DNA of 64,000 bases, from the NCBI RefSeq assembly GCF_004295645.1, contig NZ_CP034752.1, positions 1 through 64,000 of the forward strand, read 5' to 3'. The stretch's first letter is position 1, and each line of letters opens with the position of its first letter. A program made the position numbers and the translations under genes. Shown here piece after piece: positions 28,674-43,600 of this stretch. This DNA is from Limnobaculum zhutongyuii (lineage in GTDB: Bacteria > Pseudomonadota > Gammaproteobacteria > Enterobacterales > Enterobacteriaceae). The notes beneath the pieces are model-generated. The model made no database searches and was not told where the DNA came from. It saw only the letters and a program-made list of their open reading frames with translations.

Positions 28674-31600
28674 ATGAATACAAACGCCAGTTTATTGGTA
28701 AACACAGGAAGCGGCCCTTCTCAGGTAGTATCCCTCAACTCAGGTAAGCCCATCAAGATTAAGATTCAGCCGGGCAATAAATACCTTCTCAAGAATCAAG
28801 ACGACAACTATGCGCCAGAGAACGTTACTCTGCAGCGTAATGGTGACGATTTGTATGTGATTCTGGAAGGGGATTCAGCACCTGCAATCGTTATTGAAGA
28901 TTACTATGTATCCGGCGATAACACGCCGTTATTAGGTATGGCAGAGGATGGCCAGGTTTATGCCTATGTAATCACGGATGGTTCGGCTTTGGGTGATGGC
29001 TACCTGTTTAATGACGGTAGCTTTGCCCCTGCTGCTCTTGGCGGAATGCCAATGGGTGACGGTGCTTATCTGTTTGAAAATACGGAAAACAATGACTTTG
29101 GACTGTTGGCTTTATGGCCATGGTTCCTGGGCGCAGCCGTTATCGGTGGTATTGTCGGCAATGCCATTTACGAGCACAACAAAGATGACGGTTCATCATC
29201 ACCAACCCCAGCTTCAGTACCAACGCTGAGCGGCGCAACGGATGCGACCGGCGATATTACCGGACCGATCTCTTACGGTTCCACCACGGATGAAAAAACA
29301 CCAACTCTTTTTGGTACCGGTGACGCTGGTAACATCATCACCATTTACGATAACGGTAAAGCGATTGGCTCTGCCGTTGTGGGTGCGGATGGTAACTGGA
29401 GCTTTAAGCCAGAGACGGCATTAAGTGAAGGTTCTCACAAGATCACTGTTACTCAGACCAACCCTGAAGGCCAAACCAGCAGCCAGTCTGATGATTTCAC
29501 TTTCATCGTTGATACCGTAGCGCCAAACAAACCAATGTTTGAAGCACTGGATGATGTGGGTTCTATTCAGGGTCCAATCGCGAACGGTGCAACCACTGAT
29601 GATGCCCGCCCTGAGTTCACCGGCAAAGGTGAAGTAGGCAGTACCATCACGATTTTCATTGATGGTAAAGAAGCGGGTAAAACCACCGTTGGTGCAGACG
29701 GCAAATGGAGCTGGACGCCAACCGAAGATCTGGCAGACGGTCACTATCAGGTTACCGCTACGGAAACCGACAAAGCCGGTAATACCAGCGCAACTTCCCC
29801 AACCTTCGATTTTAACGTTGATACCACTGCGCCAGATAAGCCACCGCGCCTTGAAGCCTACGATAATGTAGGTGATAAGACCGGCCTGATTAACAATGGT
29901 GATATTACTGATGACGCCCAACCAGAGTTTAAAGGCTGGGGCGAAGCGGGTAACACCGTTATTATTTATAACAATGGCAACGAAATTGGTCGTACTACCG
30001 TTGGTGAAGATGGTACCTGGAGCTTTACGCCAGAGACAGCATTAAGCGAAGGTAGCCACAGCATTACTTATACTCAAACGGACAAAGCCGGCAACGTCAG
30101 CGAACCTTCTGACTCCCGCGACTTTACCGTTGATACGACAGGTGTTAATGCACCAGATTCTATCACCATCATGGATAACACCGGCGATATTACCGGTCCA
30201 ATCAAGTCCGGTGATAAGACTGATGAAACCAAACCAGAATTCTCCGGTAAAGGTACACCGGACGGCATCATCACCATTTATGACAACGATCAGCCTATCG
30301 GCAGCGTGGTTGTTGGTGAAGACGGCAACTGGAGCCTGATCCCGGATGTGGCACTGGAAGAAGGTAGTCACAGCATTACCACCACGGAAACCAGCAAGTC
30401 CGGTAACGAAAGTGATCCTTCTGCACCGATTGATTTCGTGGTGGATACTACCCCTCCTTCCAAACCTGAAATCGGCAGCGTAACTGATAACACCGGTGAC
30501 AAAACGGGTCCTATCAATACTGGTGAACCAACGGATGAAACCCAGCCGGAGTTCAGCGGTGAAGGCGAGCCGGGCAGCACCATCGTTATCAAAGACAAAG
30601 ATGGCGAAATTATCGGCAGCTCCGTGGTGGATGAAGACGGTAAATGGACCGTGAAGCCAGAGCAGCCACTGCCAGAAGGTTCTAATGAACTGGTTATCGT
30701 CGAAATCGACGAAGCCGGTAACGAAAGTGACCCGTCCGATCCGTTTGAAGTGGTGGTGGATACCATTGCGCCAGAAAAACCAACCATTGGCGGCGTAACG
30801 GATAACACCGGCAGCATTACTGGCCCGATTAATTCAGGCGACGTAACCGATGAAACTCGTCCGGAGTTCAGCGGTGAAGGCGAACCGGGCAGCACCATTA
30901 CTCTGAAAGACGAAGACGGTAATGTACTGGGTACCGCAACGGTGGACGAAGACGGTAAGTGGACCGTTCAACCAGAGCAGCCGTTAGGCGAAGGCGAACA
31001 CAGTTTAGTGGTCACTGAAACCGATAAAGCGGGTAATGAAAGTGATCCGTCCGATCCAATCGACTTTGAAGTGGATACTACCGCACCGGCTAAACCGGAG
31101 TTAGGTAGTGTTATTGATAACGAAGGTGATATCACCGGCGCTATCAAACCGGGTGATGAAACTGATGATAAGACCCCGACCTTTACCGGTGAAGGCGAAC
31201 CGGGTAACACCATTACCGTTAAAGATGGCGATAAAGTTATTGGTACCGCTATCGTTGATGAAAACGGTGCATGGAGCTTCACGCCAGAGACTGAACTGAG
31301 TGATGGCCCGCACAGCATCACCGTGACGGAAACTGACAAAGCGGGTAACGAAAGCGATCCGTCCGACAGCTTTGATTTCGTCGTGGATACCACCCCACCG
31401 GATGCCAAAGATCTGTCTATCACTGGCGTGATGGATAACTACGGTGAAATCACCGGCAACATCACCAACGGTGGTGCCACCGATGACAGCCGTCCGGTTA
31501 TCAGCGGTACCGGTACTGAAGGCGATACCATTATTCTGTATGTGAACGACGGCACCGGTAACCATGAAATTGGTCGCGGTACGGTCGGTTCTGACGGTAA

Positions 31601-34600
31601 GTGGAACATTCAGCCAGAAACCCCATTACTGCCGGGCAGCAACCAGTTTACTGCGGTTGAAATGGATCCGGCCGGTAATAAAACTGACCCAAGTGACTCA
31701 TACACCGTGACTCTGGACGTTTCCCGTCCAAGCGAGCCGGTGATTGTGAACGTGCTGGATAATGTGGGTGATATTATCGGTCCATTGCAAAAAGGTGATG
31801 TGACTGACGATAACAAACCAACTATCACTGGTACTGCTGAAGCAGGCTACACCATCCGTATTTACGATGGCGCCACCCTGTTAGGGACGGCAACGGCTGA
31901 CAGCAAAGGTGTCTGGACATTTATTCCGGATACGGCACTGTCTGACGGCAAGCACAACATTACCGCTACCGCTACCAGCCCGGTGGGTCAAACCAGCGAT
32001 AAGACCGGTATTTTCAACTTTGAAGTGGATACCAAAGCGCCTGACGCAGTGGAAAATCTGGTAGTGACCGATAACGTCGGTGATTATCAGGGGCCACTGA
32101 GCAACGGCGATACCACCGATGACAACACCCCGACCTTCAGCGGTAAAGCGGAACCGGGCAGCACCGTCACTATCTATGACGATGGTAAAGTGCTGGGTAC
32201 GGCGAAAGTGGATGGCGAAGGCAAGTGGACGTTTACACCAGATTCAGCACTGACTGATGGTGATCATAACTTCACTACCACCGTGACCGACAAAGCGGGT
32301 AACGTGAATCCAAATGGTCCGGGCCTGTCTCTGACGGTTGATACCTCAAACGATCCGGTCAGCATCACCGCATTAATCGATGATGTGGGTACCGTAACCG
32401 GCAATATCACCGCTAATGGTGTGACTGACGATACTAAACCGGAAATCACCGGTCAGGGTAAACCAGGCGCAACCATCAAGGTGTACGACGGTTCAACCCT
32501 GCTGGGTGAAACCACGGTGAAAGCCAACGGTAGCTGGAGCTTCACGCCAACCACTGAACTGAAAGAAGGTGCACACAGCATTACGGTTACCATGACCGAT
32601 AAAGCGGGCAACCTGACTGGTCCAACGGCAGCGTTTGACTTTACTGTTGATACCACTGCGCCAAACACACCGACCATTGATTCTGCCTTTGATGACGTAG
32701 GCAGCAAGCAAGGTTCACTGGCCAGCGGCAGTATGACTGATGACTCCACGCCAACCCTGAAAGGTACGGCAGAGAAAGGCAGTCTGGTTACTATCTATGA
32801 CGGAAGTAAAGTTCTGGGTTCGGTGACAGCAGACAATATCACCGGCGAGTGGAGCTTCACACCGTCTACCCCAATCAGCGAAGGTGAGCATAAGTTCCAT
32901 GTGACGGCTACCGATGCGGCGGGTAATACCAGCTCTCCATCTGCTGACTTTATCCTGACCACCGACTATACCGGTCCGGATGCCAGCAATCTGAAGATCT
33001 CTGGTGTAACGGATAACTACGGTGAAATCACCGGCAATATCGAAAACGGTAAAGCCACCGATGACAGCCGTCCAACCATTCACGGTACCGGTACCGCTGG
33101 CGACACCATCATTGTGTATGCCGAAGATGCCACCGGTAAGCATGTGATTGGTAGTACCACGGTAGGGTCTGACAATAAGTGGAGCTTACAGCCTGAATCG
33201 CCATTACTGCCGGGTGAGAACACGTTCACCGCAGTAGAAATCGATCCGGTGGGCAACTTCACCGATCCAAGCGCCGAGTACGTCGTCACGCTGGATATGT
33301 CACGTCCAACCGAGCCGGTTATCGTTAACGTGCTGGATAATGTGGGTGACATCACCGGTGCATTGCAGAAAGGCGATGTGACGGATGATACCAAACCAGT
33401 TATCACCGGTACTTCTGAAGCAGGCTATCTGGTACGTATCTATGACGGTGCAACGCTGATTGGTTCTGCCACCGCTAACGAAAAAGGCGTGTGGACGTTC
33501 GAGCCAACCACGGCACTGGCAGAGGGTATGCACAACATTACCGCTACCGCCACCAGCCCGCTGGGACAAACCAGTAAACCTACCGGTATCTTCAACTTTG
33601 AAGTGGATACCAAGGCACCTAACGCGGTTGAAAACCTGCAGGTATTCGACAACGTGGGTGATAAACAGGGTTACATTCTGGATGGCGATACCACCGATGA
33701 CGCGACGCCAACCTTCAGTGGCAAAGCCGAAGCGGGCAGCACGGTTACCATCTATGACAATGGTAATGCCATTGGCTCTGCCAAAGTCGACAGTAACGGT
33801 AACTGGTCATTTACCCCGGACAGCAACCTGCCGGATGGTGAGCACACCTTTACTACCTCTGTCACTGATAAAGCTGGTAACACCAATACCGATGGCCCAT
33901 CACTGACTATCACTATTGATACTACTAACGTTGTGGTCAGCATTAGTGCAATCATTGATGATGTGGGCGATAAGCAGGGCAATATCACACCAAACGGCGT
34001 GACTGACGATACCAAACCGGAAATCACCGGTGAAGGTAAAGCGGGCAGCACCGTGACCATCTATGACGGCTCTGTGAAACTGGGTGAAACCACGGTGAAA
34101 GCCGACGGCACCTGGAGCTTCACGCCATCCACCCCACTGAAAGAAGGCGCGCACAGCATCACCGTGATTGCCAAAGATCAGGCGGGTAACACCAGCGATC
34201 GTACTTCTGCGTTCGAGTTCACCGTGGATACCACTGCGCCAACCATGCCGACCATTGAGTCAGCCCAGGATGACGTGGGTACAAAACAGGGTACTCTGAA
34301 CAATGGCGATAAGACCGATGACTCCACACCAAGCCTGACCGGTACTGCCGAGAAAGGCAGCGTGGTGAAGATCTATGATAATGGCGCGCTGTTAGGCTCA
34401 ACAGTTGCTGACAGCACCACCGGTAAGTGGACGTTCACACCATCGACGCCAGTACCAGAAGGTGAGAACAAGTTCCATGTGACAGCGACAGATGCCGCGG
34501 GTAACACCAGCGTTCCATCTGCTGACTTCATTCTGACTACTGACTATACCCGTCCGGATCTGGACTCACTGAAGATCACCGAAGTGATCGATAACGTGGG

Positions 34601-37600
34601 TAAAGTCACCGGTAACGTGGAATCAGGTAAAGAAACCGACGACAACCGTCCAACCATCTGGGGTGAAGGTACCGCCGGCGACACCATTTTTGTCTACGTG
34701 AAAGACGATATGGGTGAGCGTCTGCTGGGTTCAACCACCGTGGGTAATGACGGCAAGTGGAGTCTGCGTCCGGATGTGGTTCTGAACACCGGTAAGAACG
34801 AATTTACCGCGGTAGAAATGGATCCAGTGGGTAACCAGGTTGGACCAAGCGCTGGCTATGAGATTGTGCTGGCCGGTAACCCGCCACAGCCACCAACGAT
34901 TGACCGCGTGGAAGATAACGTGGGCTCTATCACTGCACCGTTGCAAAAAGGCGACGTGACCGATGACAACACGCCAACCCTGAAGGGAACCGCGGTAGCC
35001 AACGGTACCGTGACTATCTACAACAATGGTAACGTGATTGGTACGGCGAAAGTTGACGACAAAGGTAACTGGAGCTTTACCCCAGATCCTGCACTGGCGG
35101 ACGGTAAGTACAATATTACTGCCGATGCGACTAACACTATCGGTCAAACCAGTGATAAGACCGGTATCTTTGACTTTACCGTTGATACCACGGCACCGGG
35201 TGCAGTCGAAAACCTGTTGATCAGCGATAACGTGGGTGCGTATCAGGGTCCGCTGAAAGACGGCGACACCACCGATGACAACACCCCGACCTTTAGCGGT
35301 AAGGCTGAAGTGGGTGGTACCGTTTCTATCTACAACGACGGTAATCTGCTGGGTACGGCGAAAGTGGATACCAATGGTAACTGGAGCTTCACCCCAAGCA
35401 CACCGCTGCCGGATGGTGAGTACAAGTTTACTACCACCGTGATGGATAAAGCCGGTAACGTGGGCGATGCCAGCCCGGTTGTGAACATCACCGTCAATAC
35501 TGAAGCGGTTGAAGTCAGCCTGGATAAACTGATTGATGACGTAGGCGATATCACCGGGCCGATTGCACAAAATGGCGTAACCGATGATACCCGTCCGGAA
35601 ATCACCGGTACTGGTAAGCCGGGCAGCATCATCAAAGTATACGATGGTACAACTCTGCTGGGCTCCACCACGGTTAATGCGGATAAGAGCTGGAGCTTCA
35701 CCCCGACCACTGATTTAGGTCAGGGCAGCCACAGCATCACCGTAACGGCCACTGATTTGTCCGGTAACACCACCGATCCAACTTCAGCATTTGTATTTAC
35801 TGTTGATAACGTGGCGCCATCTGTACCAACCATTGAGTTAGCAAAAGATGACGTGGGTGCTATTCAGGGTAACCTGACTAACGGTAGTGCAACGGATGAC
35901 CCAACACCAACCCTGACCGGTAAAGCCGAGAAGGGCAGCATCGTTAAAGTGTACGACGGTGGTGCACTGTTAGGTTCCGTGGTAGCAGATGAAACCACCG
36001 GCCAGTGGACCTTTACGCCAACCTCTCCATTAGTGGAAGGCGAGCATAAGTTCCATGTCACGGCGACCGATAAAGCGGGCAACGTGAGTCTGCCATCCGC
36101 TGACTTCGTGCTGACCATGGACTTTACCGGTCCGGATCCGGATGCACTGAAGATCACCGAAGTGATCGACAACGTAGGTAAAGTCACCGGTAACGTGACA
36201 TCCGGCTCTGAAACCGACGATAACCGTCCAACTATCTGGGGTGAAGGTACGGCTGGCGACACCATCTTTGTCTACGTGAAAGACGATATGGGCGATCGCC
36301 TGCTGGGTTCAACCACCGTGGGTGGTGACGGCAAGTGGAGCCTGCGTCCTGATGTGGTTCTGAACACCGGTAAGAACGAGTTTACTGCGGTGGAAATGGA
36401 TCCAGTGGGCAATAAGGTTGGTCCAAGCGCTGGTTATGACATCCTGCTGGCCGGTAACCCGCCACAGCCACCAACGATTGACCGCGTGGAAGATAACGTG
36501 GGCTCTATCACGGCTCCGCTGCAAAAAGGCGACGTGACCGATGACAACACGCCAACCCTGAAGGGAACCGCGGTGGCCAACGGTACGGTGACCATTTACA
36601 ACAACGGTAACGTGATTGGTACGGCGAAAGTTGACGACAAAGGTAACTGGAGCTTTACCCCAGATCCTGCGCTGGCAGACGGTAAGTACAATATTACTGC
36701 CGATGCCACCAACACCGTGGGTCAGACCAGTGATAAGACCGGTGTGTTTGACTTCACCGTGGATACCACTGCACCGGGTGCGGTAGAAAACCTGCTGATC
36801 AGCGATAACGTGGGTGCGTATCAGGGACCATTGAAAGATGGCGACACCACTGATGACAACACCCCGACCTTCAGCGGCAAGGCCGAAGCGGGCAGCACCG
36901 TCTCCATCTACAACGACGGTAACCTGATTGGTACGGCGAAAGTCGGTACCGATGGTACCTGGAGCTTCACGCCAAGCACACCGCTGCCGGATGGAAGCTA
37001 CAAGTTCACCACCACCGTGATGGATAAAGCGGGTAACGTGGGCGATGCCACACCGGTTGTGAACATCACCATCAACACCGAAGCGGTTGAAGTCAGCCTG
37101 GATAAACTGATTGATGACGTGGGCGATATTACCGGGCCGATTGCACAAAACGGCGTGACCGATGATACCCGTCCGGAAATCACCGGTACCGGTAAAGTAG
37201 GCAGCATCATCAAAGTATACGATGGCGCGACGCTGTTAGGTTCAACCACCGTTAATGCGGATAAGAGCTGGAGTTTCACCCCGACCACCGATTTAGGTCA
37301 GGGCAAGCACAGCATCACCGTGACGGCTACCGATCAGTCCAACAACACCACCGATCCAACCTCGGCGTTTGAGTTCACTATCGATACGGTAGCACCGACT
37401 CAGCCGACTATTGAATCGGCGAAAGATGACGTGGGTGCTATTCAGGGTAACCTGAACAATGGCGCCGCCACCGATGACCCGACGCCAACCCTGACCGGTA
37501 AAGCCGAGAAGGGCAGCATCGTTAAAGTGTACGACGGCGATGCATTGTTAGGTTCCGTAGTGGCTGACGAAACATCAGGTCAGTGGACCTTTACGCCAAC

Positions 37601-40600
37601 CTCTCCATTAGTGGAAGGTGAGCATAAGTTCCATGTCACCTCAACGGATAAAGCGGGCAACGTGAGTCTGCCATCCGCTGACTTCGTACTGACCATGGAC
37701 TTCACCGGTCCGGATCCGGACGCACTGAAGATCACTGAAGTGATCGATAACGTGGGTAAAGTCACCGGTAACGTGACATCCGGTTCTGAAACCGACGATA
37801 ACCGTCCAACCATCTGGGGTGAAGGTACGGCTGGCGACACCATCTTTGTCTACGTGAAAGACGATATGGGCGATCGCCTGCTGGGCACCACCACTGTGGG
37901 TAGTGATGGCAAGTGGAGTCTGCGTCCGGATACGGCGCTGTCCACCGGTAAGAACGAATTTACTGCGGTGGAAATGGATCCGGTGGGTAACAAAGCGGGT
38001 CCAAGTGACGGCTATGACATCCTGCTGGCCGGTAACCCGCCACAGCCACCAACGATTGACCGCGTGGAAGATAACGTGGGCTCTATCACTGCGCCATTGC
38101 AGAAAGGCGACGTGACCGATGACAACACGCCAACCCTGAAGGGGACGGCGGTGGCCAACGGTACCGTGACTATCTACAACAACGGTAACGTGATTGGTAC
38201 AGCGAAAGTTGATGACAAAGGTAACTGGAGCTTTACTCCAGATCCTGCGCTGGCGGACGGTAAGTACAACATTACTGCCGATGCCACCAACACCGTGGGT
38301 CAGACCAGTGATAAGACCGGTATCTTTGACTTTACCGTGGATACCACGCCTCCGGCTGCAGTCGAAAACCTGCTGATCAGCGATAACGTGGGTAACTATC
38401 AGGGTCCGTTGAAAGACGGTGATACTACCGATGACAACACCCCGACCTTCAGCGGCAAGGCCGAAGCGGGCAGCACCGTGTCTGTCTACAACGACGGCAA
38501 CCTGTTAGGTACGGCGAAAGTCGGTACCGACGGTACCTGGAGCTTCACGCCAAGCACACCATTGCCGGATGGAAGCTACAAGTTCACCACCACCGTGATG
38601 GATAAAGCGGGTAACGTGGGCGATGCCACACCGGTTGTGAACATTACCGTCAACACTGAGACCGTTGAAGTCAGTCTGGATAAACTGATTGATGACGTGG
38701 GCGATATCACCGGGCCGATTGCACCAAACGGCGTAACCGACGATGCTCGTCCGGAAATCACCGGTACCGGTAAAGTGGGCAGCATCATCAAAGTATACGA
38801 TGGCGCGACGCTGTTAGGTTCCACCACGGTTAATGCGGATAAGAGCTGGAGCTTTACGCCTTCTTCCGATCTGTCTCAGGGTAAGCACAGCATCACCGTG
38901 ACGGCTACCGATCAGTCCAACAACACCACCGATCCAACCTCGGCGTTTGAGTTCACGGTTGATACCGTGGCACCAAATGCACCGACTATCGAGTCGGCGA
39001 AGGATGACGTGGGTGCCATTCAGGGTACGCTGACTAACGGCATGGCAACGGACGATCCAACGCCAACCCTGACCGGTAAAGCCGAGAAGGGCAGCATCGT
39101 TAAAGTGTACGACGGCGACGCGCTGTTAGGCTCGGTGGTAGCAGATGAAACCACTGGCCAGTGGACCTTTACGCCAACTTCTCCATTAGTGGAAGGTGAG
39201 CATAAGTTCCATGTCACGGCGACCGATAAAGCGGGCAACGTGAGTCTGCCATCCGCTGACTTCGTGCTGACCATGGACTTCACCGGTCCGGATCCGGATG
39301 CACTGAAGATCACTGAAGTGATCGATAACGTGGGTAAAGTCACCGGTAACGTGACATCCGGCTCTGAAACCGACGATAACCGTCCAACCATCTGGGGTGA
39401 AGGTACGGCTGGCGACACCATCTTTGTCTACGTGAAAGACGATATGGGCGATCGCCTGCTGGGCACCACCACTGTGGGTAGTGACGGCAAGTGGAGTCTG
39501 CGTCCGGATACGGCGCTGTCCACCGGTAAGAACGAATTTACCGCGGTGGAAATGGATCCGGTGGGTAACAAAGCGGGTCCAAGTGACGGCTATGACATCC
39601 TGCTGGCCGGTAACCCGCCACAGCCACCAACGATTGACCGCGTGGAAGATAACGTGGGCTCTATCACGGCTCCGCTGCAGAAAGGCGACGTCACCGATGA
39701 CAACACGCCAACCCTGAAGGGGACGGCGGTGGCCAACGGTACCGTCACTATCTACAACAACGGTAACGTGATTGGTACGGCGAAAGTTGATGACAAAGGT
39801 AACTGGAGCTTTACCCCAGATCCTGCGCTGGCAGACGGTAAGTACAACATTACTGCCGATGCCACCAACACCGTGGGTCAGACCAGTGATAAGACCGGTA
39901 TCTTTGACTTTACCGTGGATACCACGCCTCCGGGTGCGGTAGAGAACCTGCTGATCAGCGATAACGTGGGTAACTATCAGGGTCCGTTGAAAGACGGTGA
40001 CACCACCGATGACAACACCCCGACCTTCAGCGGTAAAGCCGAAGCGGGCAGCACCGTGTCTGTCTACAACGACGGCAACCTGTTAGGTACGGCGAAAGTC
40101 GGTACCGACGGTACCTGGAGCTTCACGCCAAGCACACCGTTGCCGGATGGAAGCTACAAGTTCACCACCACCGTGATGGACAAAGCCGGTAACGTGGGTG
40201 ATGCCACTCCGGTTGTGAACATCACTGTTAACACCGAAACGGTTGAAGTCAGCCTGGATAAACTGATTGACGACGTGGGCGATATCACCGGGCCGATTGC
40301 ACCAAACGGCGTAACCGACGATACCCGTCCGGAAATCACCGGTACCGGTAAAGTGGGCAGCATCATCAAAGTATACGATGGCGCAACTCTGCTGGGCTCT
40401 ACCACCGTTAATGCGGATAAGAGCTGGAGCTTCACCCCGACCACCGATTTGGGTCAGGGCAAGCACAGCATTACCGTAACGGCCACCGATCAGTCCAACA
40501 ACACCACCGATCCAACCTCGGCGTTTGAGTTCACGGTTGATACCGTGGCCCCAACTCAGCCAACCATTGAATCGGCGAAAGATGATGTGGGCGCCATCCA

Positions 40601-43600
40601 GGGCACGTTAACTAACGGTATGGCAACGGATGATCCAACGCCAACCCTGACCGGTAAAGCCGAGAAGGGCAGCATCGTTAAGGTATACGATGGTGGTGCG
40701 TTGTTAGGCTCGGTGGTAGCAGATGAAACCACTGGCCAGTGGACCTTTACGCCAACCTCGCCATTAGTGGAAGGTGAGCATAAGTTCCATGTCACCTCAA
40801 CGGATAAAGCGGGCAACGTGAGTCTGCCATCCGCTGACTTCGTGTTGAATATGGACTTCACCGGTCCGGATCCGGACGCACTGAAGATCACCGAAGTGAT
40901 CGATAACGTGGGTAAAGTCACCGGTAACGTGACATCCGGCTCTGAAACCGACGATAACCGTCCAACCATCTGGGGTGAAGGTACGGCTGGCGACACCATC
41001 TTTGTCTACGTGAAAGACGATATGGGCGATCGCCTGCTGGGCACCACCACTGTAGGTAGTGATGGCAAGTGGAGTCTGCGTCCGGATACGGCGCTGTCCA
41101 CCGGTAAGAACGAATTTACCGCAGTGGAAATGGATCCGGTGGGTAACAAAGCGGGTCCAAGTGACGGCTATGACATCCTGCTGGCCGGTAACCCGCCACA
41201 GCCACCAACGATTGACCGCGTGGAAGATAACGTGGGCTCTATCACTGTGCCATTGCAGAAAGGCGACGTGACCGATGACAACACGCCAACCCTGAAGGGG
41301 ACGGCAGTGGCCAACGGTACCGTCACTATCTACAACAACGATGTGGCGATTGGTACGGCGAAAGTTGACGACAAAGGTAACTGGAGCTTTACTCCAGATC
41401 CTGCGCTGGTGGACGGTAAGTACAATATTACTGCCGATGCCACCAACACCGTGGGTCAGACCAGTGATAAGACCGGTATCTTTGACTTTACCGTGGATAC
41501 CACGCCTCCGGGTGCGGTAGAGAACCTGCTGATCAGCGATAACGTGGGTAACTATCAGGGTCCGTTGAAAGACGGTGACACCACCGATGACAACACCCCG
41601 ACCTTCAGCGGTAAAGCCGAAGCGGGCAGCACCGTGTCTGTCTACAACGACGGCAACCTGTTAGGTACGGCGAAAGTCGGTACCGACGGTACCTGGAGCT
41701 TCACGCCAAGCACACCGTTGCCGGATGGAAGCTACAAGTTCACCACCACCGTGATGGACAAAGCCGGTAACGTGGGTGATGCCACTCCGGTTGTGAACAT
41801 CACTGTTAACACCGAAACGGTTGAAGTCAGCCTGGATAAACTGATTGACGACGTGGGCGATATCACCGGGCCGATTGCACCAAACGGCGTAACCGACGAT
41901 ACCCGTCCGGAAATCACCGGTACCGGTAAAGTGGGCAGCATCATCAAAGTATACGATGGCGCAACTCTGCTGGGCTCTACCACCGTTAATGCGGATAAGA
42001 GCTGGAGCTTCACCCCGACCACCGATTTGGGTCAGGGCAAGCACAGCATTACCGTGACGGCTACCGATCAGTCCAACAACACCACCGATCCAACCTCGGC
42101 ATTTGAGTTCACGGTTGATAACGTGGCTCCGACTCAACCAACCATTGAATCGGCGAAAGATGACGTGGGCTCCGTTCAGGGTACGCTGACAAACGGTATG
42201 GCAACGGATGACCCGACGCCAACCCTGACCGGTAAAGCCGAGAAGGGCAGCACCGTTAAGGTGTACGACGGCGAAACGCTGTTAGGCTCTGTGGTGGCTG
42301 ATGAAACCACTGGCCAGTGGACCTTTACGCCAACCTCGCCATTAGTGGAAGGTGAGCATAAGTTCCATGTTACGGCGACCGATAAAGCGGGCAACGTGAG
42401 CATGCCATCCGCTGACTTCGTGCTGGAAATGGACTTTACTGGTCCGGATCTCAGCAAGCTGAAGATCACCGGCGTGGACGATCAGGTAGGTAACGTAACG
42501 GGCAACGTTGACGACGGTGACTTCACCGACGACAGTCGTCCAACCATCAGCGGTACCGGTACGGCGGGTGACACGATTTATATCTATGTCTCCCATGAGT
42601 CAGGTGCCAATGTGCTGTTGGGTACAGCGATTGTTAAGGGCGATGAAACCTGGACCTTCCGTCCGGAGAATGCGCTGGCAGAGGGTAGCAATAAGTTCAC
42701 TGCTTACGAACGCGATCCGGTCGGCAACGAAGTGGGACCAAGTAACGATTACACCGTGACATTGGATGGTACTCCGTCAGTTGCTCCAACGCTGGATAGG
42801 GTTATCGATGATGTAGGTACAGTAACGGGCGAGCTGAAGAGCGGCGACGTGACTGACGATACCAAACCAACCTTTGAAGGTAAGGCATCGGCAGGCAGCA
42901 CCATTCATGTGTACGACGGCACCACACTGTTGGGTACAGCTAAGGCTGACAGCAATGGTGACTGGACGTTTGAACCATCAACGGCGCTGAAAGACGGTAC
43001 GCACGACATCACCTTTACCGCGACTTCACCAATTGGTCAGGTGAGCGATCCAAGCGATGTGTTTGTCATTGAAGTGGATACTAAGGCACCGTCTCCGGTA
43101 GAAAGCCTGCTGATCACTGATAACGTCGGCGATTATCAGGGTGAGCTGAAAAATGGCGATACCACTGATGATGCAACACCAACCTTCAGCGGTCAGGCAG
43201 AAGCGGGCAGCATTGTCACCATCTACAACGATGGCGTGGCGATTGGTTCAGCCAAAGTGGGTGATAACGGAAGCTGGACATTTACTCCGACTACCGATCT
43301 GCCGGATGGTAACTACAAGTTCACCACCACGGTTACCGATAAAGCGGGTAACCAGGGTGCGTCAACACCAGTGGTTAACATCACCATTGATACCAGTACG
43401 CTGTCCGTCAAGATCGATAACCTGATCGATGACGTAGGTACGGTAACCGGCGATATTCTGCCAAACGGCATTACTGATGACCTGCGTCCGGAAATCGTGG
43501 GTACGGTCAGCAAGCCAGGCAGTATTGTTACTGTGTATATCGATGGAGTGAATCAGGGTACGGCCACGGTGAAAGCCGACGGCACCTGGAGCTTTACGCC